A stretch of DNA of 23,197 bases. Source: Lentisphaeria bacterium (GTDB lineage Bacteria; Verrucomicrobiota; Lentisphaeria; Victivallales; Victivallaceae). Where the stretch lies: contig CAAGDG010000022.1 in NCBI GenBank assembly GCA_900768515.1, positions 1 through 23,197 of the forward strand, written 5' to 3'. Position numbers and translations under genes: made by a program. Positions 8,021 to 15,793 of the stretch are shown here, one piece after another; within the stretch, counting starts at the first letter, position 1, and each line of letters opens with the position of its first letter. The notes beneath the pieces are model-generated. The model made no database searches. It saw only the letters and a program-made list of their open reading frames with translations, and was not told the DNA's origin.

Positions 8021-8057
8021 AACGCCTCCGGGAAGAAGTTCCCGGGGGCGTTGCTTT
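8021..8057. terminator. Bidirectional intrinsic terminator between convergent genes
   Basis: AACGCCTCCGGGAA (8021-8034) pairs with TTCCCGGGGGCGTT (8039-8052) with a single G-U and a GAAG tetraloop. On the + strand GCTTTTTC follows; on the - strand the stem is followed by a T run (from AAAAA at 8018-8022). It can end both tcdA (+) and the GH2 gene (-), whose stop is at 8105. Confidence 0.88.
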
Positions 8058-8104
8058 TTCCGGATCCGGATTCCGCCGGCCGGAAAGACCGGCGGAAGAT
8101 TCCG

Positions 8105-11100
8105 TCACCAGCGGTAGTAGCGGTAGGGATCGTCGGAGGCAATCGGCATATCCGCGTAGAATCCGACTTCCGGCAGAACCCGGAGGCGCGGGGTCCCGAG
8201 GATGCCGCCGCCGCCGCGGAGGTCGTTGCAGAGCACCGTCAGCTGGTTTTTGCCGACCTTGAGGTCGCGACCCTTGACATGGTGGACACGCGGAACAGCC
8301 CAGTAATCCTCCGGATTGGTTTTCTGCGTAAGTTCTCCGACAAATTTGCCGTTGAGCCAGGTCCACGACTCATCGTCGATGGCGCCGAGCGTCAGCATGC
8401 AGTCGGCATCCGGTTTGATTCCGGCCGGCAGATCAAATTCGACGCGGTACCAGAAGAGCCCGTCGTAATTCTTGAGTTCCGGGAAGAGAGAATCAAACTT
8501 GCCCGGCACCTGGATCGGCCGCCAGGTTTTGTCGGTCTTGAAATCCGGTTTGAACCAGCCCGCCGCGCGTCCTTCCCCCTTGGGGTCCGCCTTGCCGATC
8601 CAGCCCTGGTTGAGCACCGTGACCGCCAGCGGCGAATCCGCCGGGGGCGCCAGCTTCTCCCAGACGTTGGAGTGGTCGGCGGCTCCGAGGTTGTGGAGCA
8701 GCCGGGAAATCGCGCCGGTGTTGCGCCTGCGACTGGTCCGGAACTGGAACTCCTTCTCATCGAACATCCACGGAGCAACCTGCATCGCCACCGCCACCCC
8801 CTTGCCGGAGCGGACCGCCCGCAGCGCCCGTCCGCCGGGGCCGGCGGCGTCGAAGGCGTCGATCGACAGCTCCTTGCGCCAGTGAAGGTCGGCATTCGAA
8901 ATGCCCCGGAATTCCGGCGTCTCCTGAAGTTTGTTCGCGAAGTCGGAATAGTATTTGCCCGGTTTCAGTTCAAACTTTCCGGGGAGCAGAGCATCAAGTT
9001 CCGCCTTGGAGAGCCCGAGCGTCAGCACCCGCAGGCCCCGCTCCACCGCGCCGGTGAGTTCCGGGAGTCTGGCGCCGGGTCCGACCACCAGAAGACCGTT
9101 TTCCGGCACTCCGTCCGCCGGTTTAAAGTCGATCCCGAGTGTTTTGAGCAATTCGGCGCCCTCGGCGTTTCCGGCGTACCAGGTTGGAACCGTCTCCGCC
9201 GGCTGTGCGGCGTCGAGGCGGAGGAGCATTTTGCGCAGCAGTTCAATCGCCTCCGGATCGTTTTCGGTCCGGTCCGAAAGGTCGAACTGCGAGAAGATCG
9301 CGACGCTCCTGCCGTTCTTCACCTCGAGCGCGGGAGCGTACTGAAGGTCGAATCCCCCCTGCATCAGCGGCAGGAAATTGCCGACCGTCGGTTTTTCCAG
9401 AAGAACGCTGCTGATGTTTCCGCGGTTTCCGGCGCGCCAGACCCGGGTGTTCTCGAACCCGTTCCAGTCCCAGGTGGGGTCGTGCACTTCGAGCGCAGGC
9501 AGCGTCAGGTAGGGCGCGGTCAGCGTGGAACTGCCGCGCCAGTCGCGCACCACCCGGTCGAAGAAACCGGGTTCCAGCGGGAAGAAGTTGCGCAGTCCGT
9601 GCTCGTTGCTGCGGAACCCGATCCGGGTGAGCACCGGATACTCCTGTTCCAGCACCAGCAGTTTGCCGCCTTTTTCCATCATCCGGTCCAGCCGGATGGC
9701 GGGGCTGGTCAGCCCCTGGCGCCCGACCACGAGGATGTCGACGCCGTTGAGATCCGCGTCGGTTTTGACGGTTTTGAACGGGATGCCGAGTTCACGCATC
9801 ACGCCGGCGCTCTTCCCGGCGGGGTCGTAGAGCCCGATCGCAGCTTTCGGCTTTTCGGTACCGACCGGGATCACGTTGATTTCGAAGCGGTCGGAGTACT
9901 CCGCTCCGGTTTCAAAGCGGATCTGCGCCTCGACGGCGACCTGTTTATCGGAGAAGCCGGCCGGGATTTCAAAGTGGAAAGGCAGTTCGCTGCGGGCGCC
10001 CGGGGCGACAGTGGTTTCCATCTCCCCGCCGACTTTCAATGCGGGAACGTTCCACCGGACCGTCGCCTTGCGGGGACGCCGGCTGTCGTTGAGCAGCATG
10101 ATCTGTTTTTCAACCGTTTCGCCGGGACGGAAGTTGTGTCCTTTTTCCGTGAAGTCTCCCGGTTTTCCGGCGATCCATGCGGTCAGCTCCTGCATGTAGG
10201 GAAGTCCCGCCTTGCCGACGGTGCTGGGCACGTAGGTGGAGCCGTAGTCGACCACGTATTCGCCGCCGGGGCGGCTCATATCCGGAACGATGCCCGGACG
10301 CTTGATGTCTTTGAAACGGTCCGGCCAGGGTTCGTAGGGGGCCGACTTGGTGCGGCGCCAGAGGCCGCTCTGGTCCCACGGCAGCAGTCCGGATATGCCG
10401 CGCGCCCGGTGGTCGCGGAAGTTGTACCGGACCATCTGCGCCTTCACCAGCTCGGCGTCGCCGCCGGGGACGCCCCCGATCTGGCTGTAGTGAATCGGCT
10501 TGTTTCCGGCCGAAACCTTCTCCTGAGTACGGTAGCGCTGCTCTTTGACCGGAGCGGTCCGGTAGACCTCTTCGCCGAGCAGCGAAGCGTTGAACTCATT
10601 GAGCCAGAGGCACTGGACTCCGGCGTTGCGCCAGATGAAGCCGGGGCCGCGGTAGCTGGACCACGAGGCGACGTGCGGCATGCCCCACTCGACCATGATC
10701 ACCGGTTTGACGCCCTCCTTTTCCCAGTGTTCGAGCCAGTCGCTGCGCTCCTGGGCGGGAGCCCAGTTCAGGTAGCAGTTGATGGTGAAGACGTCGCCGA
10801 GGTTGCCGGATTCGTGGTGGTAGATCGGGCGGCTCGAATCGATCGAGGCGATCAGTTCCCCGGCCTTCAGCGCCTGGACCCGGTTGCGGTAACTGCCGAC
10901 GTTCCCCTCCTTCATCAGCGGATCGGGGGCGTAGACGCCGTCGATCTTCATCGGATTCTGGTCTCCGTAGTATCCGGTCGCATTGTGGCTGGTCGCATAG
11001 AGGACCACGCCGGGCAGGTTCTGGAACCGGCGGATCAGGAATTCCGCATAGGCCAGATAGCGCGCCCGCTCCTGCGGATCGTCGAGGTTCCACTGGAAGT

Positions 11101-12835
11101 CCTTGGCGTGCGGCATGGTCAGCGAAGTCAGGATGCCCGCCTTGGAGGTCTGGATGTAGAAGTCGTCCTGATAGCCGACGATTCCCGGTGTGAAGTCGTA
11201 GTTGTAGGCGATCAGGTGGTTGAAGCCGGCGGCGCGGGCCCGGCGGGCCATGTCGGCGGTGACCGCGATGCTGGATCTTGCGGCGCCGTCGCGCATCGTC
11301 GAACTGCAGAGGCTGCGCAGATGGATCGGAACGCCGTTCAGCACGAAGTTGCGCCCGTCGATCCAGAACTCCCGGAATCCGAACTCCTGCGGATAGAGGA
11401 CGTCGACCAGTTTTCCGTCGGCGCTTTTGAGACGGAGGTCGGCGGTGTAAAGGTTCTCCGGCGTGTCGGTATCCCACAGTTTCGGTGCGATCCAGTCGGC
11501 GCTGAAGCTGGTCCGGAACGGCTTGCCGCCGGCCGGAATGTCGAAGACGTCGGAGCGGAAACTTTTGACGATCTTGTTGCCGTCGCGGATATCCGCCTCA
11601 AGATAGTAACGGCCGGGGGCCGCCCGGGTGATTCCGGTGTCGAAGGTGATCCGCTTTTTGCGGAAGCTGGTGATGACATGGGTGTCGGTGATGGTGGCCC
11701 CCTTCGACTCCCCGATCAGGAAGACATCTCCGGTGATGCCGCGGTTGTTGACCTTGGCGTCGACGCTGATCAGGCGGTCCGGAGCCATGAAGGTGCTGCC
11801 GGTCAGTCCGTCCTTTTTGGCGGAAACCAGAATCGCCAGCTCATATTTTCCCCCCGGGGCCACTTTGCCGGTCAGGTCGAAACGTCCGCCCGGATAGAAG
11901 AGTTCCCCGACCGGCTTGCCGTCGATGAAAATCTGGGCGCTGGTCTGAAGCATGGTGATTTCAAGTTCGATCCGGCGGTCCTTCCAGTCGGCCGGAACTT
12001 CGAAAGTTCTCCGGTACCAGGCGGAATTCATTTCGGTCGGATTGAAGTCGGGGGAGGCGAATTCGGAGCGGTAGATCTTGCTGCTGTCTCCCGCCTGCGT
12101 CCAGCCGGAACCCATGCCCGGCCAGATGCCCGGCACCTTGAAATATCCCCAGCCGCTCTTGTCGGCGGGGAGCTTTTTCGCCTCTTCGGCGGTGGTGATC
12201 GGATAGAAGTTCCAGAGTCCGTTCAGGCAGATGCTCTCCCGGGTGGGCGTGGAGATCTTCCAGGCGTCCGAAAGGTCCCACAACCGTTCGCGCGTGGTGC
12301 CGTCCGGAACCGTCGCGTCCTTGTCGAAATTTTCGAGCGTGGTCAGTGCGGTCAGCTCCATATCCGCGAACTCGATTTTGCCAGCCTTCCCGAAATTGGC
12401 GGGAGCGAGGCTCAGGTAGGCCGCCCCCTCCGGAATCTCGTAGAGGCGGCGGCAGAGTTCGAACTCGCGGGTCCCCTCGAACCCGAACACCTCCGGCCAG
12501 GGGCCGACCGGTTCATCCTTCTTGTTGTGGAAGCGCATCGCCAGGCGCCCGTTCTGCCAGCTCTGTTCTCCGCGCACCACTCCGGTCGGGCGCATCCGCA
12601 TCGAGAGCAGAAGATACTTCCACTCCGGTTTGATGTAAACCCGCTTCCCGGTGACCTCGGGTCCGTCGATGGTGATGAACAGCCGGCCGTCTTTCGCCTC
12701 GACATGAATCTTGTCGTTCTGCTTCCAGTTGGCCAGCGGATTCTGCGGCTTCGGTGCGAGCAGCAGGTTTTCCGCTCCCGCCGCCGTGAGCAGCACGCCG
12801 GCGCAGAGACACAATGCTCCCAGTATTTTTCTCAT
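8105..12835 (-). CDS. Secreted multidomain GH2-type protein (beta-galactosidase/glucuronidase superfamily)
   Basis: A 1576-residue protein beginning with a clear signal peptide (MRKILGALCLCAGVLLTAAG, cleavage likely after A21). An unassigned beta region (22-200) is followed by a GH2 sugar-binding jelly roll (about 205-345; WYRRTFEVP), an Ig-like domain (about 355-470) and a TIM barrel (about 480-800). The candidate nucleophile is E716 in IMVEWG. At the usual acid/base site the sequence reads SHNATGYYGD, with A619 after N618 where GH2 enzymes have NE. C-terminal parts are an Ig-like domain (about 895-970), two Rossmann/GATase-like segments (about 990-1060 and 1225-1290) and a second jelly roll (about 1410-1565; FWYRVEFDLP). 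ATG 12835 has AGGAG (12842-12846) six nt upstream. The regulator gene lies 130 nt upstream, suggesting sugar-dependent control. Substrate unknown; activity uncertain because of A619. Confidence 0.88.
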   Translation of the reverse strand: MRKILGALCLCAGVLLTAAGAENLLLAPKPQNPLANWKQNDKIHVEAKDGRLFITIDGPEVTGKRVYIKPEWKYLLLSMRMRPTGVVRGEQSWQNGRLAMRFHNKKDEPVGPWPEVFGFEGTREFELCRRLYEIPEGAAYLSLAPANFGKAGKIEFADMELTALTTLENFDKDATVPDGTTRERLWDLSDAWKISTPTRESICLNGLWNFYPITTAEEAKKLPADKSGWGYFKVPGIWPGMGSGWTQAGDSSKIYRSEFASPDFNPTEMNSAWYRRTFEVPADWKDRRIELEITMLQTSAQIFIDGKPVGELFYPGGRFDLTGKVAPGGKYELAILVSAKKDGLTGSTFMAPDRLISVDAKVNNRGITGDVFLIGESKGATITDTHVITSFRKKRITFDTGITRAAPGRYYLEADIRDGNKIVKSFRSDVFDIPAGGKPFRTSFSADWIAPKLWDTDTPENLYTADLRLKSADGKLVDVLYPQEFGFREFWIDGRNFVLNGVPIHLRSLCSSTMRDGAARSSIAVTADMARRARAAGFNHLIAYNYDFTPGIVGYQDDFYIQTSKAGILTSLTMPHAKDFQWNLDDPQERARYLAYAEFLIRRFQNLPGVVLYATSHNATGYYGDQNPMKIDGVYAPDPLMKEGNVGSYRNRVQALKAGELIASIDSSRPIYHHESGNLGDVFTINCYLNWAPAQERSDWLEHWEKEGVKPVIMVEWGMPHVASWSSYRGPGFIWRNAGVQCLWLNEFNASLLGEEVYRTAPVKEQRYRTQEKVSAGNKPIHYSQIGGVPGGDAELVKAQMVRYNFRDHRARGISGLLPWDQSGLWRRTKSAPYEPWPDRFKDIKRPGIVPDMSRPGGEYVVDYGSTYVPSTVGKAGLPYMQELTAWIAGKPGDFTEKGHNFRPGETVEKQIMLLNDSRRPRKATVRWNVPALKVGGEMETTVAPGARSELPFHFEIPAGFSDKQVAVEAQIRFETGAEYSDRFEINVIPVGTEKPKAAIGLYDPAGKSAGVMRELGIPFKTVKTDADLNGVDILVVGRQGLTSPAIRLDRMMEKGGKLLVLEQEYPVLTRIGFRSNEHGLRNFFPLEPGFFDRVVRDWRGSSTLTAPYLTLPALEVHDPTWDWNGFENTRVWRAGNRGNISSVLLEKPTVGNFLPLMQGGFDLQYAPALEVKNGRSVAIFSQFDLSDRTENDPEAIELLRKMLLRLDAAQPAETVPTWYAGNAEGAELLKTLGIDFKPADGVPENGLLVVGPGARLPELTGAVERGLRVLTLGLSKAELDALLPGKFELKPGKYYSDFANKLQETPEFRGISNADLHWRKELSIDAFDAAGPGGRALRAVRSGKGVAVAMQVAPWMFDEKEFQFRTSRRRNTGAISRLLHNLGAADHSNVWEKLAPPADSPLAVTVLNQGWIGKADPKGEGRAAGWFKPDFKTDKTWRPIQVPGKFDSLFPELKNYDGLFWYRVEFDLPAGIKPDADCMLTLGAIDDESWTWLNGKFVGELTQKTNPEDYWAVPRVHHVKGRDLKVGKNQLTVLCNDLRGGGGILGTPRLRVLPEVGFYADMPIASDDPYRYYRW

Positions 12836-12868
12836 GCAGGACTCCTTGTTGTTCGGGGTTGTTATGTA

Positions 12869-12897
12869 AGTATATTGGAAAAAATCCCGGATGTCAA
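12869..12897 (-). promoter_or_regulatory. Near-consensus sigma70 promoter of the GH2 gene
   Basis: Read on the - strand, TTGACA (12897-12892) is followed after exactly 17 nt by TATACT (12874-12869): a perfect -35 and a 5/6 -10. Transcription would start near 12862, giving a leader of about 27 nt that contains the AGGAG site. Confidence 0.8.
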
Positions 12898-12928
12898 GGC
12901 GGCGGATGAGATTTTTCTGATATTTTAC

Positions 12929-12945
12929 CGGAACAGGGTGTTCCG
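12929..12945. promoter_or_regulatory. Palindrome upstream of the GH2 promoter (possible operator or hairpin)
   Basis: CGGAACA GGG TGTTCCG is a perfect 7-bp inverted repeat with a 3-nt centre. It sits 32 nt upstream of the GH2 -35 box and 21 nt beyond the regulator stop codon. It could be an operator for the adjacent GntR/LacI-type regulator or a short hairpin ending the regulator message; no T run follows on the - strand, which weakens the terminator reading. Confidence 0.4.
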
Positions 12946-12965
12946 CTCCCGCCGTTGCATTTCCA

Positions 12966-14063
12966 TCAGTCGGCCGCGGTCGGAGGGGGCGCCGTGGTTT
13001 TTCCCGGAATCAGTCGGATCGGAATCCATTTGCTGCGGGTCGGGGAAGTCGGATTGTCCAAAATCTCCAGCAGCATCCGGGTTGCCTCCCGCTGACGCTG
13101 ATAGCTGTCCAGAAAGAGCCGGGTGAAACGCGATTCACACGGTTTGGACTCGTTGCCGTTGTCGATTGCCGCGACGGAGATCTCGTCGGGGACCTTCCGG
13201 CCATGTTTTTCCAGCAGCTGGCAGAGTTGCTCCGCGCGCGTGAGACCTTCGACCACCAGGGCGGTGGGCGGCTCGGGAAGGGAGAGCAGCCGGGTCAGGT
13301 ATTTCTCAAGGAAGAGCGATTCCCACCCGTCGCCGTAACGCCGCTGCAGATCGCCGGCCCGTTCCGTGTATCCGACGTAGTAGTTGGTGTTGTAAATATT
13401 GTGCTTCTTCATGAATTCCCGGTAGAATTTTTCGAACTGCGCGTTCCAGAACTCGACCGGATTGGCCAGGATGATTTCTCCGATCCGGCGATGACCCAGA
13501 TCGTAGAGATGCTGATAGACCAGGGCGTGATCGCGCTGGTGGTCGTGTTCGACCAGGTTCACCGTGGTCGGATCGTCGATCTGGTTGACCGACACGAAAG
13601 GGATACCGTTGATCCGCAGATTGTGGGCGATCACCGGATCGAGCGCCCCCGCGGAAAAGAGATAGCCGTCGACGTTGATTGCCCGCAGAAACTCTTCGTC
13701 TCGAAAGATTTCCACGGAAGCCGCCCCCAGCATGACCACCCGGTAGCCGTGGTCGGCGCAGAGGCGCTGGGTCTCCTCAAAAATCTCCTGGCGCGGTTTG
13801 ACCGTTCCCAGGTGGTTGATCCACCCGATCAGCCGCCGCCTGGGGCGGTCGTTGGCGCGCAGCGTCACAAAAGCGCCCTGGCGGTTGACGATCGAGATGT
13901 AGCCGCGCCGCTCCAGCCGTTTGAGCGCCTTGCTCATGGTCACCGGGGAGGTGGAGAATTCCGCCGCCAGGCGGTGAACTCCGGGAAGCCGCCCGGTGTA
14001 CTCTCCGGCCAGCAGCCGTTTCTCAAGAATGTCACACAACAGGGTATATCGAATTTCCGGCAT
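12966..14063 (-). CDS. GntR-type HTH / LacI-type sensor domain transcriptional regulator
   Basis: A 365-residue hybrid regulator. Residues 1-70 form a GntR winged helix-turn-helix (LPGVHRLAAEFSTSPVTMSK as the HTH, then ALKRLERRGYI and the wing). From about residue 78 (IGWINHLGT) to about 350 the protein resembles the periplasmic-binding-protein-like effector domain of LacI/GalR proteins, including HLYDLGHRRIGEI. The same architecture occurs in AraR of Bacillus subtilis, a sugar-responsive repressor. The gene lies 130 nt upstream of the GH2 gene on the same strand, so it probably controls that gene in response to a sugar released by the hydrolase. This is inference. ATG 14063 has only weak SD-like sequence (AGG about 10 nt upstream). 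Several inverted repeats lie in its upstream region. Confidence 0.9.
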   Translation of the reverse strand: MPEIRYTLLCDILEKRLLAGEYTGRLPGVHRLAAEFSTSPVTMSKALKRLERRGYISIVNRQGAFVTLRANDRPRRRLIGWINHLGTVKPRQEIFEETQRLCADHGYRVVMLGAASVEIFRDEEFLRAINVDGYLFSAGALDPVIAHNLRINGIPFVSVNQIDDPTTVNLVEHDHQRDHALVYQHLYDLGHRRIGEIILANPVEFWNAQFEKFYREFMKKHNIYNTNYYVGYTERAGDLQRRYGDGWESLFLEKYLTRLLSLPEPPTALVVEGLTRAEQLCQLLEKHGRKVPDEISVAAIDNGNESKPCESRFTRLFLDSYQRQREATRMLLEILDNPTSPTRSKWIPIRLIPGKTTAPPPTAAD

Positions 14064-14124
14064 TTCTTGTCAAACCTGCATCCTTTCCTTAAACGGATCA
14101 ACGGGTAAGAAGATCATTAGTTAC

Positions 14125-14152
14125 AGCTGTTCTATACTAAAATAAAACAGCT
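14125..14152. repeat. Inverted repeat upstream of the regulator gene
   Basis: AGCTGTT (14125-14131) and AACAGCT (14146-14152) are perfect inverted repeats separated by 14 AT-rich nt containing TATACTAAAATAA. The element is about 60 nt upstream of the regulator start, where its promoter should lie, so autoregulatory operator or leader hairpin are both possible. Confidence 0.4.
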
Positions 14153-14163
14153 CCGCGGAAATA

Positions 14164-14187
14164 CAAGTTTTGATTGAAAAAAACTTG
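14164..14187 (-). terminator. AT-rich hairpin after the pseudopilin gene (weak terminator)
   Basis: CAAGTTTT (14164-14171) pairs with AAAACTTG (14180-14187) around an 8-nt loop, about 30 nt downstream of the pseudopilin stop codon on the - strand. Next to it is the perfect palindrome GGAATATTCC (14188-14197). The stem is short and AT-rich and only TATTT follows, so termination would be inefficient. Confidence 0.35.
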
Positions 14188-14216
14188 GAATATTCCGCTT
14201 CTCCCGATGCTCCACT

Positions 14217-14930
14217 TCAGTCGACGTCGGAGCCGTCGGGGTACCAGTTGATCTCCTGGAGATTGCCGGCGGTGGGAATGGTGCCGTGAAGCACGCCGAC
14301 GTGACCGTCTCCGTGGAGCAGATTCATCCCGTCGGGGTGTGGAAAACGGGCGCTCTGCCAGGAGCCGAGCCAGCTGCTGTTGTCGCGGGAGAGCGCGCCG
14401 TAGTGACCTTCGCCGTTGACCATGAATTCTCCCGGACGTTTGATCGAGGCGATTTTTCCGGGCTGATATCTGTCCCAGGCCGAACCGGTCCAGAATCCGA
14501 GGTAACGGTTGATCGCGATGCCGCCGTAGCCGGAGAGGGTTTTGCGCTTGCTTTCATCGTTGGTGTCGCCGTCCCAGCCGCCGTCGGGGTATTCCGAGCA
14601 GACCGGAGCGGAATACCGGTCACTCTCCTGATTGTCGGAACCCGGTTTGAAATCGCCGGAGTTGTAACGCTGCAGGAAGAGGCCGGAGGCGTATGATCCG
14701 AGAAACACGTACCAGTCTTTGAGCTGGACGTTGCGCGCCGGCACCAGGAAGTCATCGTAATCCTGGGCGTACATATTGTGGGCGATGCCGAGCTGTTTGA
14801 CGGAACTTTTGCATTTGGCTCCCTTCGCGGTGGCGCGGGCGCGGTTGAGGGCGGGGAGCAGCATTGCGGCCAAAATGGCGATAATTGCGATCACAACAAG
14901 AAGTTCGATCAATGTGAAATGCTTTTTCAT
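14217..14930 (-). CDS. Prepilin-like protein with DUF1559 / H-X9-DG domain
   Basis: A 237-residue protein with a type IV prepilin/pseudopilin N-terminus: MKKHF then TLIELLVVIAIIAILAAMLLP, where the conserved glutamate is E10 and a prepilin peptidase would be expected to cut just before the hydrophobic stretch. The helix is followed by the ALNRARATAKGAKC segment and a DUF1559-type globular part. The C-terminus carries the H-X9-DG pattern (H followed nine residues later by DG: HPDGMNLLHGDG). Such proteins are greatly expanded in Planctomycetes and Lentisphaerota; their role is not established. The start at ATG 14930 has GAGGA (14936-14940) five nt upstream and gives a proper prepilin leader; the frame extends to 15071 but those residues do not look genuine. 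It has its own promoter and is divergent from the V-ATPase operon. Confidence 0.88.
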   Translation of the reverse strand: MKKHFTLIELLVVIAIIAILAAMLLPALNRARATAKGAKCKSSVKQLGIAHNMYAQDYDDFLVPARNVQLKDWYVFLGSYASGLFLQRYNSGDFKPGSDNQESDRYSAPVCSEYPDGGWDGDTNDESKRKTLSGYGGIAINRYLGFWTGSAWDRYQPGKIASIKRPGEFMVNGEGHYGALSRDNSSWLGSWQSARFPHPDGMNLLHGDGHVGVLHGTIPTAGNLQEINWYPDGSDVD

Positions 14931-14964
14931 ACGAATCCTCATTGATGTTTTATGGACTGACTGT

Positions 14965-14992
14965 AATATACTTATCTCAGAAACAAAATCAA
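14965..14992 (-). promoter_or_regulatory. Promoter of the pseudopilin gene
   Basis: On the - strand TTGATT (14992-14987) is followed after 16 nt by TATATT (14970-14965), placing the start of transcription near 14958 with a leader of about 28 nt containing GAGGA. Confidence 0.65.
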
Positions 14993-15074
14993 GGTAAAAA
15001 CTGTTTTGCCTCCATTTTTCTATATCCTTTTCTGAAAAACAGATGAAAATGTTTCCGAAATGAAGCTGCACGAT

Positions 15075-15103
15075 TTGAAAAAAATGTGTTGGGGGATTAC
15101 ATT
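15075..15103 (+). promoter_or_regulatory. Promoter of the V-ATPase operon
   Basis: TTGAAA (15075-15080) and TACATT (15098-15103) are 17 nt apart, predicting a start near 15110 and a leader of about 50 nt. The 233-nt region between the divergent pseudopilin and ATPase genes holds this promoter and the - strand one; nothing else is evident except a 28-codon frame (15109-15195). Confidence 0.5.
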
Positions 15104-15163
15104 ACCGGATGAATGTTGTCATCGGAGAAAACAATACGGGAACCGTGAAAGTCGAGGTAAGAA

Positions 15164-15766
15164 ATGCCGGAAGAACTTCAGAGCCTGTTGGATAAGATCA
15201 ACGAGGAAGGCGTCAAGAAAGCCGAAGCAAGGGCCGCCGAAATTATTGCGAACGCGCGCAAAGAGGCCAGGTCGATTCAGCTCAAGGCGGAACAGGATGC
15301 CGCCGCCACCGCAAAGGCGGCGCAGGAGCAGGCCGAAGCTTTGCAGAAGCGTGCGGAAAGCGCGGTCCGTCAGGCCTCCCGCGACATTGTGCTTGAGCTG
15401 CAGCAGGAACTTGAGAAACGGATGAACCGCGTGGTTGCCGGCGCCGCGGATCAGGCGCTGACTCCGGAGTTCATGGCCGGTCTGATCCGCGAACTGGCGG
15501 CGAAGTTCGCCGCCGATCCCGGCGCTCAGCTGACGGTGCTGACCGCGGTCAAGGATGCCGCCGCGCTCGACAAGGCGCTTGCGGGGGCGCTGGTCAACAG
15601 CTTCCACGCCTCGCCGCGGGTGCTCGGAAATCCGGAGATTTCCGGAGGGATGGAGGTTTCGTTCCGGGATGGCCGGGTCTATTTCGATTTCACCGCCGAG
15701 GCGGTCACCGACCTGATTGCCGCCTATGTCGGGCCCCGGCTGGCCAAACTGCTTGCGGGCAACTGA
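15164..15766 (+). CDS. atpE: V-type ATP synthase subunit E
   Basis: A 200-residue protein, the usual size for bacterial/archaeal V/A-type subunit E. Residues 1-90 form a charged, alanine-rich heptad region that should be a long coiled coil (peripheral stalk). Residues about 100-200 are the globular domain that contacts the catalytic head, ending in a typical VGPRLAKLLAG-type helix. It is the first gene of the cluster E-DUF2764-A-B-D. ATG 15164 is preceded by GAGGT (15154-15158), five nt away. Assignment rests on the combination of the fold pattern, its length and its position in front of unmistakable A and B subunits. Confidence 0.88.
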   Translation: MPEELQSLLDKINEEGVKKAEARAAEIIANARKEARSIQLKAEQDAAATAKAAQEQAEALQKRAESAVRQASRDIVLELQQELEKRMNRVVAGAADQALTPEFMAGLIRELAAKFAADPGAQLTVLTAVKDAAALDKALAGALVNSFHASPRVLGNPEISGGMEVSFRDGRVYFDFTAEAVTDLIAAYVGPRLAKLLAGN

Positions 15767-15793
15767 TTCATATCGGAACGGGACGGCCAAGCC

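Noticed and set aside
8015..13126. A 1703-codon open frame on the + strand opposite the GH2 gene
   Set aside because: It lies in exact codon register with the - strand gene, where stops appear only opposite TTA, CTA and TCA codons, which are rare in this GC-rich DNA. The - strand frame has a signal peptide, GH2 domains, an SD and a near-consensus promoter; the + strand translation has no recognisable domain.
14931..15071. N-terminal extension of the pseudopilin to 15071
   Set aside because: It would put about 47 residues before a canonical MKKHF prepilin leader that has its own SD, and it covers the predicted promoter.
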